Shown piece by piece: positions 42,313-52,647 of a stretch of 64,000 nucleotides of DNA; positions within the stretch are counted from its first letter, which is position 1, and the number at the start of each line of letters is the position of its first letter. Position numbers and translations under genes: made by a program. The notes beneath the pieces are model-generated. The model worked only from the letters and a program-made list of their open reading frames with translations. It did no database searches and was not told where the DNA came from. This DNA comes from Pseudidiomarina taiwanensis (lineage in GTDB: Bacteria; Pseudomonadota; Gammaproteobacteria; Enterobacterales; Alteromonadaceae), in contig NZ_PIQG01000001.1 of the NCBI RefSeq assembly GCF_003987435.1, forward strand, positions 1 through 64,000, in the 5' to 3' direction.

Positions 42313-43809
42313 TTGAGTAACGAAGTTGAATTAAAATTACTGGTAGAACCAGCACAAAAAGATGCGGTTGTGAGTTTGTGTCAGCAGTTGGCTGGTGGCA
42401 TTTCCCCGACCACTGCGCAGCTCAAAAACACTTACTACGATACTGAGGATTTGCGCCTGCGACAGTTTGATATGGGCTTGCGGATGCGCACCACTGAAGC
42501 CTATCAAGAGCAAACCATCAAGCTTGCGGGGGAGGTACTCGGAGGGCTGCACCAGCGTCCCGAATATAGTGTCCAGACATTATTGGATCAGCCAGATTTG
42601 ACTCTGTTTCCGGAGGATATCTGGCCCGATGATTTCCCTTTATTCGATGTCCAGCGGGAATTGGTGGCGATTTTCACAACTAATTTTGAGCGTTTCACCT
42701 GGCGTATCGATAGTGACAATGATGGATATATCGAATTGGTTTTTGATTATGGACGAATCGAGACTGGTGCGCGCGAGCAGGTTCTTTGTGAAGTGGAGAT
42801 AGAAGTTCATCAAGCTCCGATGCATGAGGCATATAAACTTGCCCGACGCTTGATCACTCGACTTGGAGCGCGCGTGGGGAGTTTAAGTAAAGCGGCTCGA
42901 GGTTATTTACTGGCGGAAAAAAGTGTCCTCGAACCCTTTATTCATGAGAGTTTTGTCGAACAACACAGTGGTGATGATATTGGGGTCGGTCTTTACCGAT
43001 CGCTTAATTATGCCCTGCAATACTGGCAGCACAACGACGCTTGCTTTAGTTTGAACCCGAGCGTTAGGGCTGTTGCTGGGATTACTGAAGGGATTCGATT
43101 AAGTAAAGTGATTTTGCAGCAGTTAACCATGCTCGAGGTTGACGTTAATGATCATATTTTACGATTAGAACAAATGCTTGGTCATCTTGGCTGGTTGAGT
43201 CGTTATGATGGGTTGACTGAGTTAATCGCTGAGGATGGTGCCTATCATCGAGCTTTAAAGAACTCTCCCAAACTTTATGAGCAATTATTGCAGCAACAAG
43301 AACATGCAGTGCAAACCGAGTTGGTGCAAAAGCTCACAGCGCGAGATGACTATCAACTTACCTTACTCGAGTTAGGTGAACTATGTCAGCGCCAACCTCG
43401 GCACCCCGAATTAATGGAGATCCCGCTGAAACAGTGGGCGGTACAGAGATTGCGCGATGACTGGCAGCGGGTGACTGAACAGTTCGCACGAACCGAGGAA
43501 CTGCGGCCAGAACATTATTTGAAGCAATTACCGCAACTACAGAGCTCGCTCCAGCTTGGTTATTGTGTCGGCTATTTATTTGATGCCGATTACCGTGAGC
43601 GGTTCCGCGCCCCATGGCTTGATATGGTGCGTGGTATTCGCGAGATTATGGCGCTACGGTTACTGCGCGAAGCGATTAAGGATTCCGATGAGCCACAAAC
43701 GGAAAAGCTGCTGAACTGGCAACAAGTACAGCTCGAATCCTTGCTTTACGCGCTTGAGTATTCGCGTCGCTCAGCACTTAAGCAGGAACCCTATTGGGAA
43801 CTTTCGTAG
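42313..43809 (+). CDS. ygiF: CYTH-CHAD inorganic triphosphatase YgiF
   Basis: A 498-aa protein with an N-terminal CYTH tunnel domain (about 1-200), starting SNEVELKLL with the ExExK metal signature (Glu4, Glu6, Lys8). A C-terminal CHAD helical domain (about 215-490), rich in basic and His residues, is thought to bind polyphosphate. The E. coli homologue hydrolyses inorganic triphosphate. The start is a TTG at 42313, supported by GAGGG 8 nt upstream. It abuts glnE with no gap. E. coli has the same ygiF-glnE pair. Confidence 0.92.
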   Translation: MSNEVELKLLVEPAQKDAVVSLCQQLAGGISPTTAQLKNTYYDTEDLRLRQFDMGLRMRTTEAYQEQTIKLAGEVLGGLHQRPEYSVQTLLDQPDLTLFPEDIWPDDFPLFDVQRELVAIFTTNFERFTWRIDSDNDGYIELVFDYGRIETGAREQVLCEVEIEVHQAPMHEAYKLARRLITRLGARVGSLSKAARGYLLAEKSVLEPFIHESFVEQHSGDDIGVGLYRSLNYALQYWQHNDACFSLNPSVRAVAGITEGIRLSKVILQQLTMLEVDVNDHILRLEQMLGHLGWLSRYDGLTELIAEDGAYHRALKNSPKLYEQLLQQQEHAVQTELVQKLTARDDYQLTLLELGELCQRQPRHPELMEIPLKQWAVQRLRDDWQRVTEQFARTEELRPEHYLKQLPQLQSSLQLGYCVGYLFDADYRERFRAPWLDMVRGIREIMALRLLREAIKDSDEPQTEKLLNWQQVQLESLLYALEYSRRSALKQEPYWELS

Positions 43810-46524
43810 ATGAGTGCTAAGCAGCAGGTATGTGATTACAGCACTTTTATTGCTTCGGTCGCAGCATCAGATGACCAATTTAATACATGGCTACAGCAGC
43901 CTCAGCTTACCCTTCCTGAATTGGCAGAATATAGCGACACGCTCTTACAAAAAATGCGTGGATGCGACTCCGAGGAGGCGGCTGCAGCTTGTTTGCGTCA
44001 GTATCGGCAGCGTTGGTTAGCGCAACTCGCGAGTCTCGATATTGTTAATGAAATTAGCGTAAAACAGATGCTTCAGCGACTCTCAAGTCTCGCTGATCTC
44101 TTTATCAGTGCTAGTTATGAATGGCTCTATCCTCGGTTTTGTGCGCGCTACGGGACGCCAAGAGACTCAGCTGGCGAGCCACAGCCATTACTTATTGTTG
44201 GAATGGGAAAGCTTGGCGGGAGGGAACTGAACTTCTCATCGGATATTGATCTGATGTTTACCTTCCCTGCCAACGGTGAAACGGACCATCCGCGAAAACC
44301 AATTGAAAACACAGTTTTTTTTACCAAACTTGGGCAGGCCCTTATTCGACTGCTCGATGAAATAACTGTTCTAGGTCGTGTTTATCGGGTCGATATGCGC
44401 TTACGTCCATTTGGACAATCAGGTCCGCTAGTAGTGAGTTTGGCAGCATTTGAGCAGTATTATCAGGCCCAAGGCCGAGATTGGGAACGCTATGCCATGG
44501 TTAAAGCCCGTTTGATTGGTGCCTCAGCAGCCTGGCAAGCAAGCTTCCAAAATTTAATCCGTCCCTTTGTGTATCGTCGTTACATTGATTTCTCAGCGAT
44601 TGACGCACTGCGTAAAATGAAGGCTTTGATCCAGCAAGAGGGACGGCGTCAAGCATTATCAAACGATATCAAGCTAGGTCCGGGAGGAATTCGTGAAGTT
44701 GAATTCATCGCTCAGGTTTTTCAACTGATTCGGGGCGGTCAGCAACGCAGTTTGCAAACAAGCTCGCTATACCAGGCCTATCGCGCTATTGCCGAACTGG
44801 GTTTACTTACACCAGACGATGTTGACCAGTTACTAAGCAATTATGAATTCTTGCGTAAGCTCGAACATCTATTACAAGAGCGCGCTGATGAACAAACCCA
44901 ACGGCTACCGGATTGCCCGCAGCAACAGTCACAACTTGCCCAAATCTATCAGTTAGACTGGCCCCAACTACACGCAAAAATACGCTCGGTCATGGCCGAA
45001 ATACATGCCCAATTTAACAAGGTGATTGGTACCCAAGCAGATGACGAAGAGAGTTCGCTACAGATTTTATGGCAAGAGCTCGTGGATGAATCTGCAGTCT
45101 TCGAAGTGTTGGCTGAATATGGTTTAGATAAGCATCGCGCCGAGCAGATTTGGCGCGAAATTCAACAGTTCAGAGCTGAAGCAACGCGGCGTCCGAGTGG
45201 TCCAAGAGGTCGCAGTGCTCTCGCCCGGTTGTTACCGAGTTTACTTGAGCAATTACTACCCTGGGCAGATGCAGAAGTTGTTTTGCAACGAATTCTCACC
45301 ATCCTCCGAAGTATTTTATCCCGTACCGCTTATGTGGAATTGTTGGTTGAAAATAAGGGCGCGTGTCAGCAACTCCTTAAACTGTGCAGAGCAAGCCAAT
45401 GGGTTACTGATCAATTAGCGCGCTACCCCTTATTACTCGATGAACTGATCGACCCCCAGTTGCTTCATCAGGTTCCTGACCTGGCGGAATACCCGCAGTT
45501 AGTCCGTGATTATTTAATTCGCATTCCTGAGGCGGATCTGGAAGCTCAAATGAATGCGCTGCGCCAGGCTCGAAAGGGTTTACAGCTTAAAATTGCAGCA
45601 GCAGATATCAGCGGTAGTTTGCCCCTGATGCAAGTCAGTGATCATTTATCGCGGCTAGCGGAGACAATTTTGAGCGAAGTGATTCAACAAGCTTGGCTGC
45701 AGGTTACCGAGAAGCATGGTGCTCCAGCGGGGTGTAATCGTCAACATACCGGGCTCGGTGTGGTTGCATACGGTAAACTCGGTGGGCTGGAGTTGAGTTA
45801 TGACTCTGACTTAGATCTGGTTTTTTTAACGGATAGCGACTACAAAGGATTAACCAATGGCCGCAAGCCTATCGAAGTCCAACAATTCTATTTGCGCTTA
45901 GTTCAGCGCATTCTTCATCTGTTCACGACGCAGACAACGGTCGGCAGTTTATATGAGGTCGATATCCGACTGCGTCCCTCAGGTAAAGCGGGGTTGCTGA
46001 TTAGTCGCGTGGATACTTTTGCCGATTATCTTCGTGATGAAGCGTGGACTTGGGAATCACAAGCGCTAGTGCGAGCTCGACCGGTTTTTGGTGAAGTGGG
46101 TTTGCGTAAGCAAATCGAACACGTGCGTACCCAACAATTAACGCAACCACGAGTGAGCGATGAGTTGCGCACTGAGATCATTGCCATGCGCGACAAAATG
46201 CGTGCGCATCAAGCGAGTGATTCGCTCAAGCACGCTCCGGGTGGGATTGTGGATTTAGAGTTCTTGGTGCAGTTTTTAGTCCTGAATTACGCCCATCAGT
46301 ATCCGCAGTTGCAAACCTATACCGACAATATTCGAATTCTTGAACAAGCGGCCGAGGTTGGATTGATTACCGCAGAGCAGAGCGAGCAGTTACGCGATAG
46401 TTACCTGTGTCTGCGGCAGCGAATCCATCGTCACGCACTCGATGGTGAGACGGCGCGGCTTGATGCTGAAACTCAAGCCGCACGTGAATATGTGCAACAG
46501 ATTTGGCAACAATGGTTGGGTTAA
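43810..46524 (+). CDS. glnE: Glutamine synthetase adenylyltransferase/deadenylase GlnE
   Basis: GlnE attaches and removes AMP on a tyrosine of glutamine synthetase, as instructed by PII proteins, so that nitrogen supply sets its activity. The 904-aa protein is a tandem duplication. The N-terminal deadenylase half carries GMGKLGGRELNFSSDIDL and RVDMRLRPFG. The C-terminal adenylyltransferase half carries AYGKLGGLELSYDSDLDL and EVDIRLRPSG. Helical PII-binding regions follow both. Each half keeps its Asp-x-Asp metal site, so both activities should be present. The ATG follows the ygiF stop directly. The stop overlaps the convergent lpxL stop by 4 nt. Confidence 0.96.
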   Translation: MSAKQQVCDYSTFIASVAASDDQFNTWLQQPQLTLPELAEYSDTLLQKMRGCDSEEAAAACLRQYRQRWLAQLASLDIVNEISVKQMLQRLSSLADLFISASYEWLYPRFCARYGTPRDSAGEPQPLLIVGMGKLGGRELNFSSDIDLMFTFPANGETDHPRKPIENTVFFTKLGQALIRLLDEITVLGRVYRVDMRLRPFGQSGPLVVSLAAFEQYYQAQGRDWERYAMVKARLIGASAAWQASFQNLIRPFVYRRYIDFSAIDALRKMKALIQQEGRRQALSNDIKLGPGGIREVEFIAQVFQLIRGGQQRSLQTSSLYQAYRAIAELGLLTPDDVDQLLSNYEFLRKLEHLLQERADEQTQRLPDCPQQQSQLAQIYQLDWPQLHAKIRSVMAEIHAQFNKVIGTQADDEESSLQILWQELVDESAVFEVLAEYGLDKHRAEQIWREIQQFRAEATRRPSGPRGRSALARLLPSLLEQLLPWADAEVVLQRILTILRSILSRTAYVELLVENKGACQQLLKLCRASQWVTDQLARYPLLLDELIDPQLLHQVPDLAEYPQLVRDYLIRIPEADLEAQMNALRQARKGLQLKIAAADISGSLPLMQVSDHLSRLAETILSEVIQQAWLQVTEKHGAPAGCNRQHTGLGVVAYGKLGGLELSYDSDLDLVFLTDSDYKGLTNGRKPIEVQQFYLRLVQRILHLFTTQTTVGSLYEVDIRLRPSGKAGLLISRVDTFADYLRDEAWTWESQALVRARPVFGEVGLRKQIEHVRTQQLTQPRVSDELRTEIIAMRDKMRAHQASDSLKHAPGGIVDLEFLVQFLVLNYAHQYPQLQTYTDNIRILEQAAEVGLITAEQSEQLRDSYLCLRQRIHRHALDGETARLDAETQAAREYVQQIWQQWLG

Positions 46525-47453
46525 AGGTACAGATCTTGATCGGTCTCATTTGGCCGTGTTTTAAAACGTCGATGAATCCATAAGTATTGTTCAGGACGTT
46601 GTTGAACGGCGAATTCAACCATTTTGTTCACCCGCATGGCATCGGTTTCATCATCCCCAGTTGGGAAGTTTTCAAACTGCGGGTAAAAGGTAATATCATA
46701 TCCGCTGCCATCGTCGCGGCGATAACAGGTCGTTGGAACCGTGGCACAATTGGCATTGCCGGCGAACAACATGGTTCCCGTAGTAGTGCTGGTTTTCTCT
46801 ACCGCAAAAAATGGCACAAATACGGTACGGCGGCGACCATAATCTTGATCCGGAAGGTAGCCGGCGATATCTCCCTGATTGAGGGCTTCGAGCATACCTT
46901 TAACGTCTTTACGTGGGATCATGTACTTATTTGAGCGTGCTCGCCCGCGCGTCTGTAAAAACTCCATCAAGGCATTATTGTGCGGCCGATACAAGCCTAC
47001 GGCAGGTTTGATTAAACCATGCAAACGTGCGTGCATCTCAAGACTCAGAAAGTGAAATAGCAGGAGCAGAACGCCTTGGCCGTGTTGCAGCGGAGCCTCG
47101 AGGTGTTCGATACCATGCACATGAAGTTTGCGCTGAATCCGCCAGTTTGGCCACCACCACGCCATACCGGTCTCAAAAAAGGCAATTCCAGTATTTTCGA
47201 GGTTCGTTTTAACCAGGGTTTCGATATCTGCGGCGGATTTTTCCGGGAAACACAACTCGAGGTTGCGTCGGGCAATCGCGGCACGGCGGGGCATGAACCG
47301 ATAAAACAAACGCCCGATCAACCGACCGAGCGCTAGCTGTAACTTATAGGGTAACCATGAGATGGTATATAGAACAGCAACTCCAAGCCAAGTTAACCAG
47401 TACTTTGGAAGTAAAAACTTGGCTTGGAATTTAGGTGTTTCAACTATTTTCAT
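46521..47453 (-). CDS. lpxL: Lipid A lauroyltransferase LpxL (HtrB family)
   Basis: The enzyme adds a secondary acyl chain to Kdo2-lipid IVA. The 310-aa inner-membrane protein has an N-terminal anchor (YWLTWLGVAVLYTISWLPY), IARRNLELCFPE, and the catalytic HxxxxE in LLFHFLSLEMHAR. It also has GLYRPHNNALME and the YLPDQDYG motif in place of the usual PDQ. QYLWIHRRFKTRP is the typical C-terminal signature. It overlaps the end of tolC by 14 nt and is probably cotranscribed with it. LpxL and the related LpxM cannot be told apart with certainty from sequence alone. Confidence 0.92.
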   Translation of the reverse strand: MKIVETPKFQAKFLLPKYWLTWLGVAVLYTISWLPYKLQLALGRLIGRLFYRFMPRRAAIARRNLELCFPEKSAADIETLVKTNLENTGIAFFETGMAWWWPNWRIQRKLHVHGIEHLEAPLQHGQGVLLLLFHFLSLEMHARLHGLIKPAVGLYRPHNNALMEFLQTRGRARSNKYMIPRKDVKGMLEALNQGDIAGYLPDQDYGRRRTVFVPFFAVEKTSTTTGTMLFAGNANCATVPTTCYRRDDGSGYDITFYPQFENFPTGDDETDAMRVNKMVEFAVQQRPEQYLWIHRRFKTRPNETDQDLYL

Positions 47454-48798
47454 TCGTCAAACTTGCATTAATCGCGCTTAGGTCTTGTTCGCTTATTTGA
47501 CCAGAAGCTTGCTTCAATGCCAAGTACTGACGGATATATCCATAACGTGCTTGTGACAAGTTACGACGCGCGTTGAATAAATTCCGAGTTGAGTTGAGTA
47601 CATCAACAATCGTTCGCGTACCTACTTCAAAACCGGTTTGCGTTGCTTTCAATGCACTCTCAGCCGAGACCACAGCCTGCTCTAACGCCCGAATGGTTGA
47701 AATCGAAGCAACCACGTCATAATAGGCGCTGCGCACTTCACGCTCGACTGAGCGACGGGTAAATTCGAGTTGCTGCGATGAAGCCACGTAATTCTCACGA
47801 GCTTGATCCACTTGCGAGCTCACGCGGAATCCAGAGAACAGTGGAACCCGCAAGGTTACACCAAGTGAGCGTGAATCAAGACGTGGTGGATCGTTGGTAA
47901 TACCGTTGGCTTCTGACTCCGAGTCACTGGTACCGATTGAACCTGTCAGGCCAAGCGTTGGATAGTGGCCATTGCGGGCAACATCAATTTGTTGCTCGGC
48001 GATTTCAACGGCTACGCGCTGGACGAGTAACTGCAGGTTTTTATCTTCAGCAGTAGTTACCCATGAATCCGCGGCTTGCGGTTGTGGTGATGCTGGAGAG
48101 AAGGTCGCAGTGTCGAGTTGAGCGAGTTGTTCGTGATAGCGGCCAGTAATCTCGCGTAAACTTTCTTGCGCTACTTCAACCGCGTTTTGTGCTTGAATCT
48201 CAAGGGCGACTGCATTATCAAATTGCGCTTGCGCTTCATGCACATCAGTGATTGCAGTTAAACCAACAGAAAACCGTTGTTTGGTTTGCTCAAGCTGACG
48301 TTCAATCGCACGTTTTTCTGCAATTGCGAACTCTAGGTCGTCTTGGCGCTCTAGCACTGTGAAATAGGCATTTACAACGCGAATCATGAGCTGTTGACGA
48401 GTGTTAAGGTAATTCACCTCAGCTTGGTAGGCTTGTTTTTCGGCAATTTCTGTTTGGTCCCAAACCGACATATCAAACAGGGTTTGGCTCAGTGAAACAC
48501 CCGCATCCCAACCGGTGCTGGTCACGTCGAACACAAACAGTTCGCCGGTTGAGCTGAATTGGGTCCGGTCAGCTGTTGCTCGCGAATAACCCGCTTCAAA
48601 GTTCAACTGTGGCCACCAAGCTGCCTCGGCAATGTTAACACTTTCTTGTGCGGCGCGACGTTCAGCATCTACACGTTGCAAGGTCGGATCGTTTTGTAAC
48701 GCAAGCTGAAACACTTGGGCGAGGTCATCAGCGTAAGCTGAGACGCTGCTTGCCGCGAAAGATAACCCGACAAGCGCGGATAAAACGTGTTTTTTCAT
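47440..48798 (-). CDS. tolC: Outer membrane efflux channel TolC
   Basis: TolC forms the trimeric outer-membrane tunnel used by multidrug efflux pumps and type I secretion. The 452-aa precursor has a signal peptide (MKKHVLSALVGLSFAASSVS, cut after AYA) and two homologous halves of coiled helices and strands. These include DLAQVFQLALQNDPTLQRVD, SLSQTLFD, RFSVGLTAITDVHEAQAQ and its repeat FEVGTRTIVDVLNSTRNL. The start at 48798 gives a proper signal peptide with AGGA just upstream. In E. coli tolC is also divergent from nudF. Here lpxL overlaps its 3' end, so the channel and a lipid A enzyme share a transcript. Confidence 0.95.
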   Translation of the reverse strand: MKKHVLSALVGLSFAASSVSAYADDLAQVFQLALQNDPTLQRVDAERRAAQESVNIAEAAWWPQLNFEAGYSRATADRTQFSSTGELFVFDVTSTGWDAGVSLSQTLFDMSVWDQTEIAEKQAYQAEVNYLNTRQQLMIRVVNAYFTVLERQDDLEFAIAEKRAIERQLEQTKQRFSVGLTAITDVHEAQAQFDNAVALEIQAQNAVEVAQESLREITGRYHEQLAQLDTATFSPASPQPQAADSWVTTAEDKNLQLLVQRVAVEIAEQQIDVARNGHYPTLGLTGSIGTSDSESEANGITNDPPRLDSRSLGVTLRVPLFSGFRVSSQVDQARENYVASSQQLEFTRRSVEREVRSAYYDVVASISTIRALEQAVVSAESALKATQTGFEVGTRTIVDVLNSTRNLFNARRNLSQARYGYIRQYLALKQASGQISEQDLSAINASLTNENS

Positions 48799-49021
48799 GA
48801 TGTCCTGATTCCTAGTAATATGCTGACTACGTTGTTCAATGTACCTTATTTTACCAATAATCGAAATAACAACCAAAGCCGCAGTTGCAACAATTGTTCA
48901 GCAAGTGTAAGCAAGTATGTGCAGAATGCTATTCTGTCGAGACGATATTGTGAACTCAACTAGGGTAAAATGGGTATTCTAGGCGGTAAATGTAATTTGC
49001 TCAAAGCACTGAGGAGATAGA

Positions 49022-49654
49022 GTGCAAAAATTTCATCGTGAAGATGTCGATATTATTGAACGCACACAGGTGCGCAAAGGTTTTCTCAATCTGTATCGAT
49101 ACCGACTAAGGCATCGACTATTCGCTGGCGGCTGGTCGGCGACTATGGAGCGCGAGGTGATGGATCGTGGCCATGCGGTCATGGTCATCCCATATGACCC
49201 TGAGCGCGACGAATTAGTGTTGCTTGAACAATTTCGAATCGGTGCCATCGACGTAACCGAAGCCAGTGAAGAGAGTCCATGGCTACTTGAATTTGCTGCG
49301 GGCATGATGGATAAGCCAAATGAGCAACCAAGTGCCGTTGCTGAACGCGAATTAGAGGAAGAAACAGGGCTTAAAGCGCAATCAATGCATTACGCACTGA
49401 CCTACTTTTCGTCTCCCGGTGGTTGTACTGAAAAAATTTCGATCTTCATTGCTTTGGTCGATGCAAGTGGCGCTCAAACTGTGGCTGGACTTGCAAGTGA
49501 GAATGAAGATATTCGCGTGCATCGCGTGCCACGGCAGCAAGTTTATCAGTTGCTCGAGCAGGGGCGTATTAATAACGCGGCGAGTGTGATCGGGTTGCAA
49601 TGGTTACAATTGCATGGTCACAAACATGGCTTGGTGAGTTGTCATGACGAATGA
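49022..49654 (+). CDS. nudF: ADP-ribose pyrophosphatase NudF
   Basis: NudF hydrolyses ADP-ribose to AMP and ribose-5-phosphate, limiting non-enzymatic protein ADP-ribosylation and glycogen precursor pools. The 210-aa protein has the Nudix box at about 94-117 (AGMMDK..., then ERELEEETGL), with one extra residue in the first loop compared with the textbook spacing. LEQFRIGAIDV before it and SPGGCTEKISIFIA after it fit the NudF type. It starts at a GTG with GAGGAG upstream. It is divergent from tolC and leads the nudF-yqiB-yqiA-parE-parC group. Confidence 0.95.
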   Translation: MQKFHREDVDIIERTQVRKGFLNLYRYRLRHRLFAGGWSATMEREVMDRGHAVMVIPYDPERDELVLLEQFRIGAIDVTEASEESPWLLEFAAGMMDKPNEQPSAVAERELEEETGLKAQSMHYALTYFSSPGGCTEKISIFIALVDASGAQTVAGLASENEDIRVHRVPRQQVYQLLEQGRINNAASVIGLQWLQLHGHKHGLVSCHDE

Positions 49655-50066
49655 TGTGAAACGGCAACGTTATCATTTCGATCTGGCCGGTTTTCAGCGG
49701 ATGGCCAGTTTGAACTATGCGCGCTTGCGACGCCTGGTTGAGCGTCTTGGCGTGAACCAGTCACTCACCTTGGTGACACCGTCCACGATGCAAGTTGAAT
49801 GCAAGTGTCTTAATCATGCCCCCTATACCAGTGACATTGAGCTGACCCAAGTTGCAAACTTAGGCGAGCTACCTGGCACGCAACCGGTCCATCTGGAAGT
49901 ACGCCTGTATCATGATGCAAAATTAGCCGAGGTTACTGCGGCGCAGGGGGTGCGTCGACTTGCTGCGGTTTATCCGCAACCGAATCAGGCCATGCATCAA
50001 ACCAACGAAAAATATCAAGTGAACCAATTCCTGCACGAATGGTTGCAGCTATTAAAGCAGCACTAG
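49644..50066 (+). CDS. yqiB: DUF1249 family protein YqiB
   Basis: A 140-aa cytoplasmic protein of unknown function. It has the family pattern YHFDLAGFQRMASLNYARLRRL at the N terminus, the central VECKCLNHAPYTSDIELTQ, VRLYHDAKLAEV, and a C-terminal NEKYQVNQFLHEWLQLL. It overlaps the end of nudF by 11 nt and its product is made from the same transcript. The nudF-yqiB pair is conserved in E. coli. Confidence 0.92.
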   Translation: MTNDVKRQRYHFDLAGFQRMASLNYARLRRLVERLGVNQSLTLVTPSTMQVECKCLNHAPYTSDIELTQVANLGELPGTQPVHLEVRLYHDAKLAEVTAAQGVRRLAAVYPQPNQAMHQTNEKYQVNQFLHEWLQLLKQH

Positions 50067-50101
50067 CGAACGTTGCTCAGATTAATGATGGATTAAACCC
50101 G

Positions 50102-50680
50102 ATGTTATTGTATTTACATGGCTTTGAGAGTTCGCCTGCGTCGCCCAAAATCTTAGCGACCGAACAACACCTACAACTGCAAAATCGCGCGTCGCTCTTA
50201 CGAGCCCCGCAGCAGCCGGCTAAAATGTCCGAAAACTTGCGCTATTTGAATGCGCTGATTGGAAAAATTGATGAGCCTATCGCGGTCATGGGAAGCTCGC
50301 TTGGTGGCTTTTGGGCACACTACGTCGTGAGTCAGTTACAGTTACGCGGTGTGGAGGCTCGGGCAGTACTGATAAATCCTGCGGTCTCGCCAGCACAATG
50401 GATGCCGCGAGAAACAGAACAACGGATTCATCCCTATACCGCTGAACGCTATCAACTCGATGACAGCGATCGTGCGGCATTATTGAAGGCTGAACAGGCA
50501 CTCAGTGAGCAAGTCGAATTATTGGTATTGTTGCAGCAGGGCGATGAAACGCTTGATTTTCGTGATGCGCGGACGCGTTATCGGCATCAGCGTATGATTG
50601 TCGAAGCAAGTGGTGACCATAGTTTCGTCAACTTTTCACGCTACCTGCCCATGACGCTTGAGTTTCTGCGCGTCCTGTAA
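50102..50680 (+). CDS. yqiA: YqiA family alpha/beta-hydrolase (esterase)
   Basis: A 192-aa alpha/beta-hydrolase (E. coli YqiA is 193 aa). It starts with LLYLHGFESSPASPK, carries the nucleophile in GSSLGGFWAHYV, the acid in LLQQGDETLDF, and the His in GDHSFVNF. YqiA has esterase activity on short acyl and palmitoyl-CoA substrates. Its true role is unclear. I use the ATG at 50102, because an earlier in-frame start would overlap yqiB and lacks similarity. In E. coli cpdA lies between yqiB and yqiA; here it is absent. Confidence 0.93.
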   Translation: MLLYLHGFESSPASPKILATEQHLQLQNRASLLRAPQQPAKMSENLRYLNALIGKIDEPIAVMGSSLGGFWAHYVVSQLQLRGVEARAVLINPAVSPAQWMPRETEQRIHPYTAERYQLDDSDRAALLKAEQALSEQVELLVLLQQGDETLDFRDARTRYRHQRMIVEASGDHSFVNFSRYLPMTLEFLRVL

Positions 50681-52639
<1,959 letters not shown>

Positions 52640-52647
52640 GGAGCAGA

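Noticed and set aside
49022-49654. NudF with a broken Nudix box
   Set aside because: There is one extra residue in the first loop, but all metal-binding glutamates (REL-EE-G part) are present, so activity is expected.
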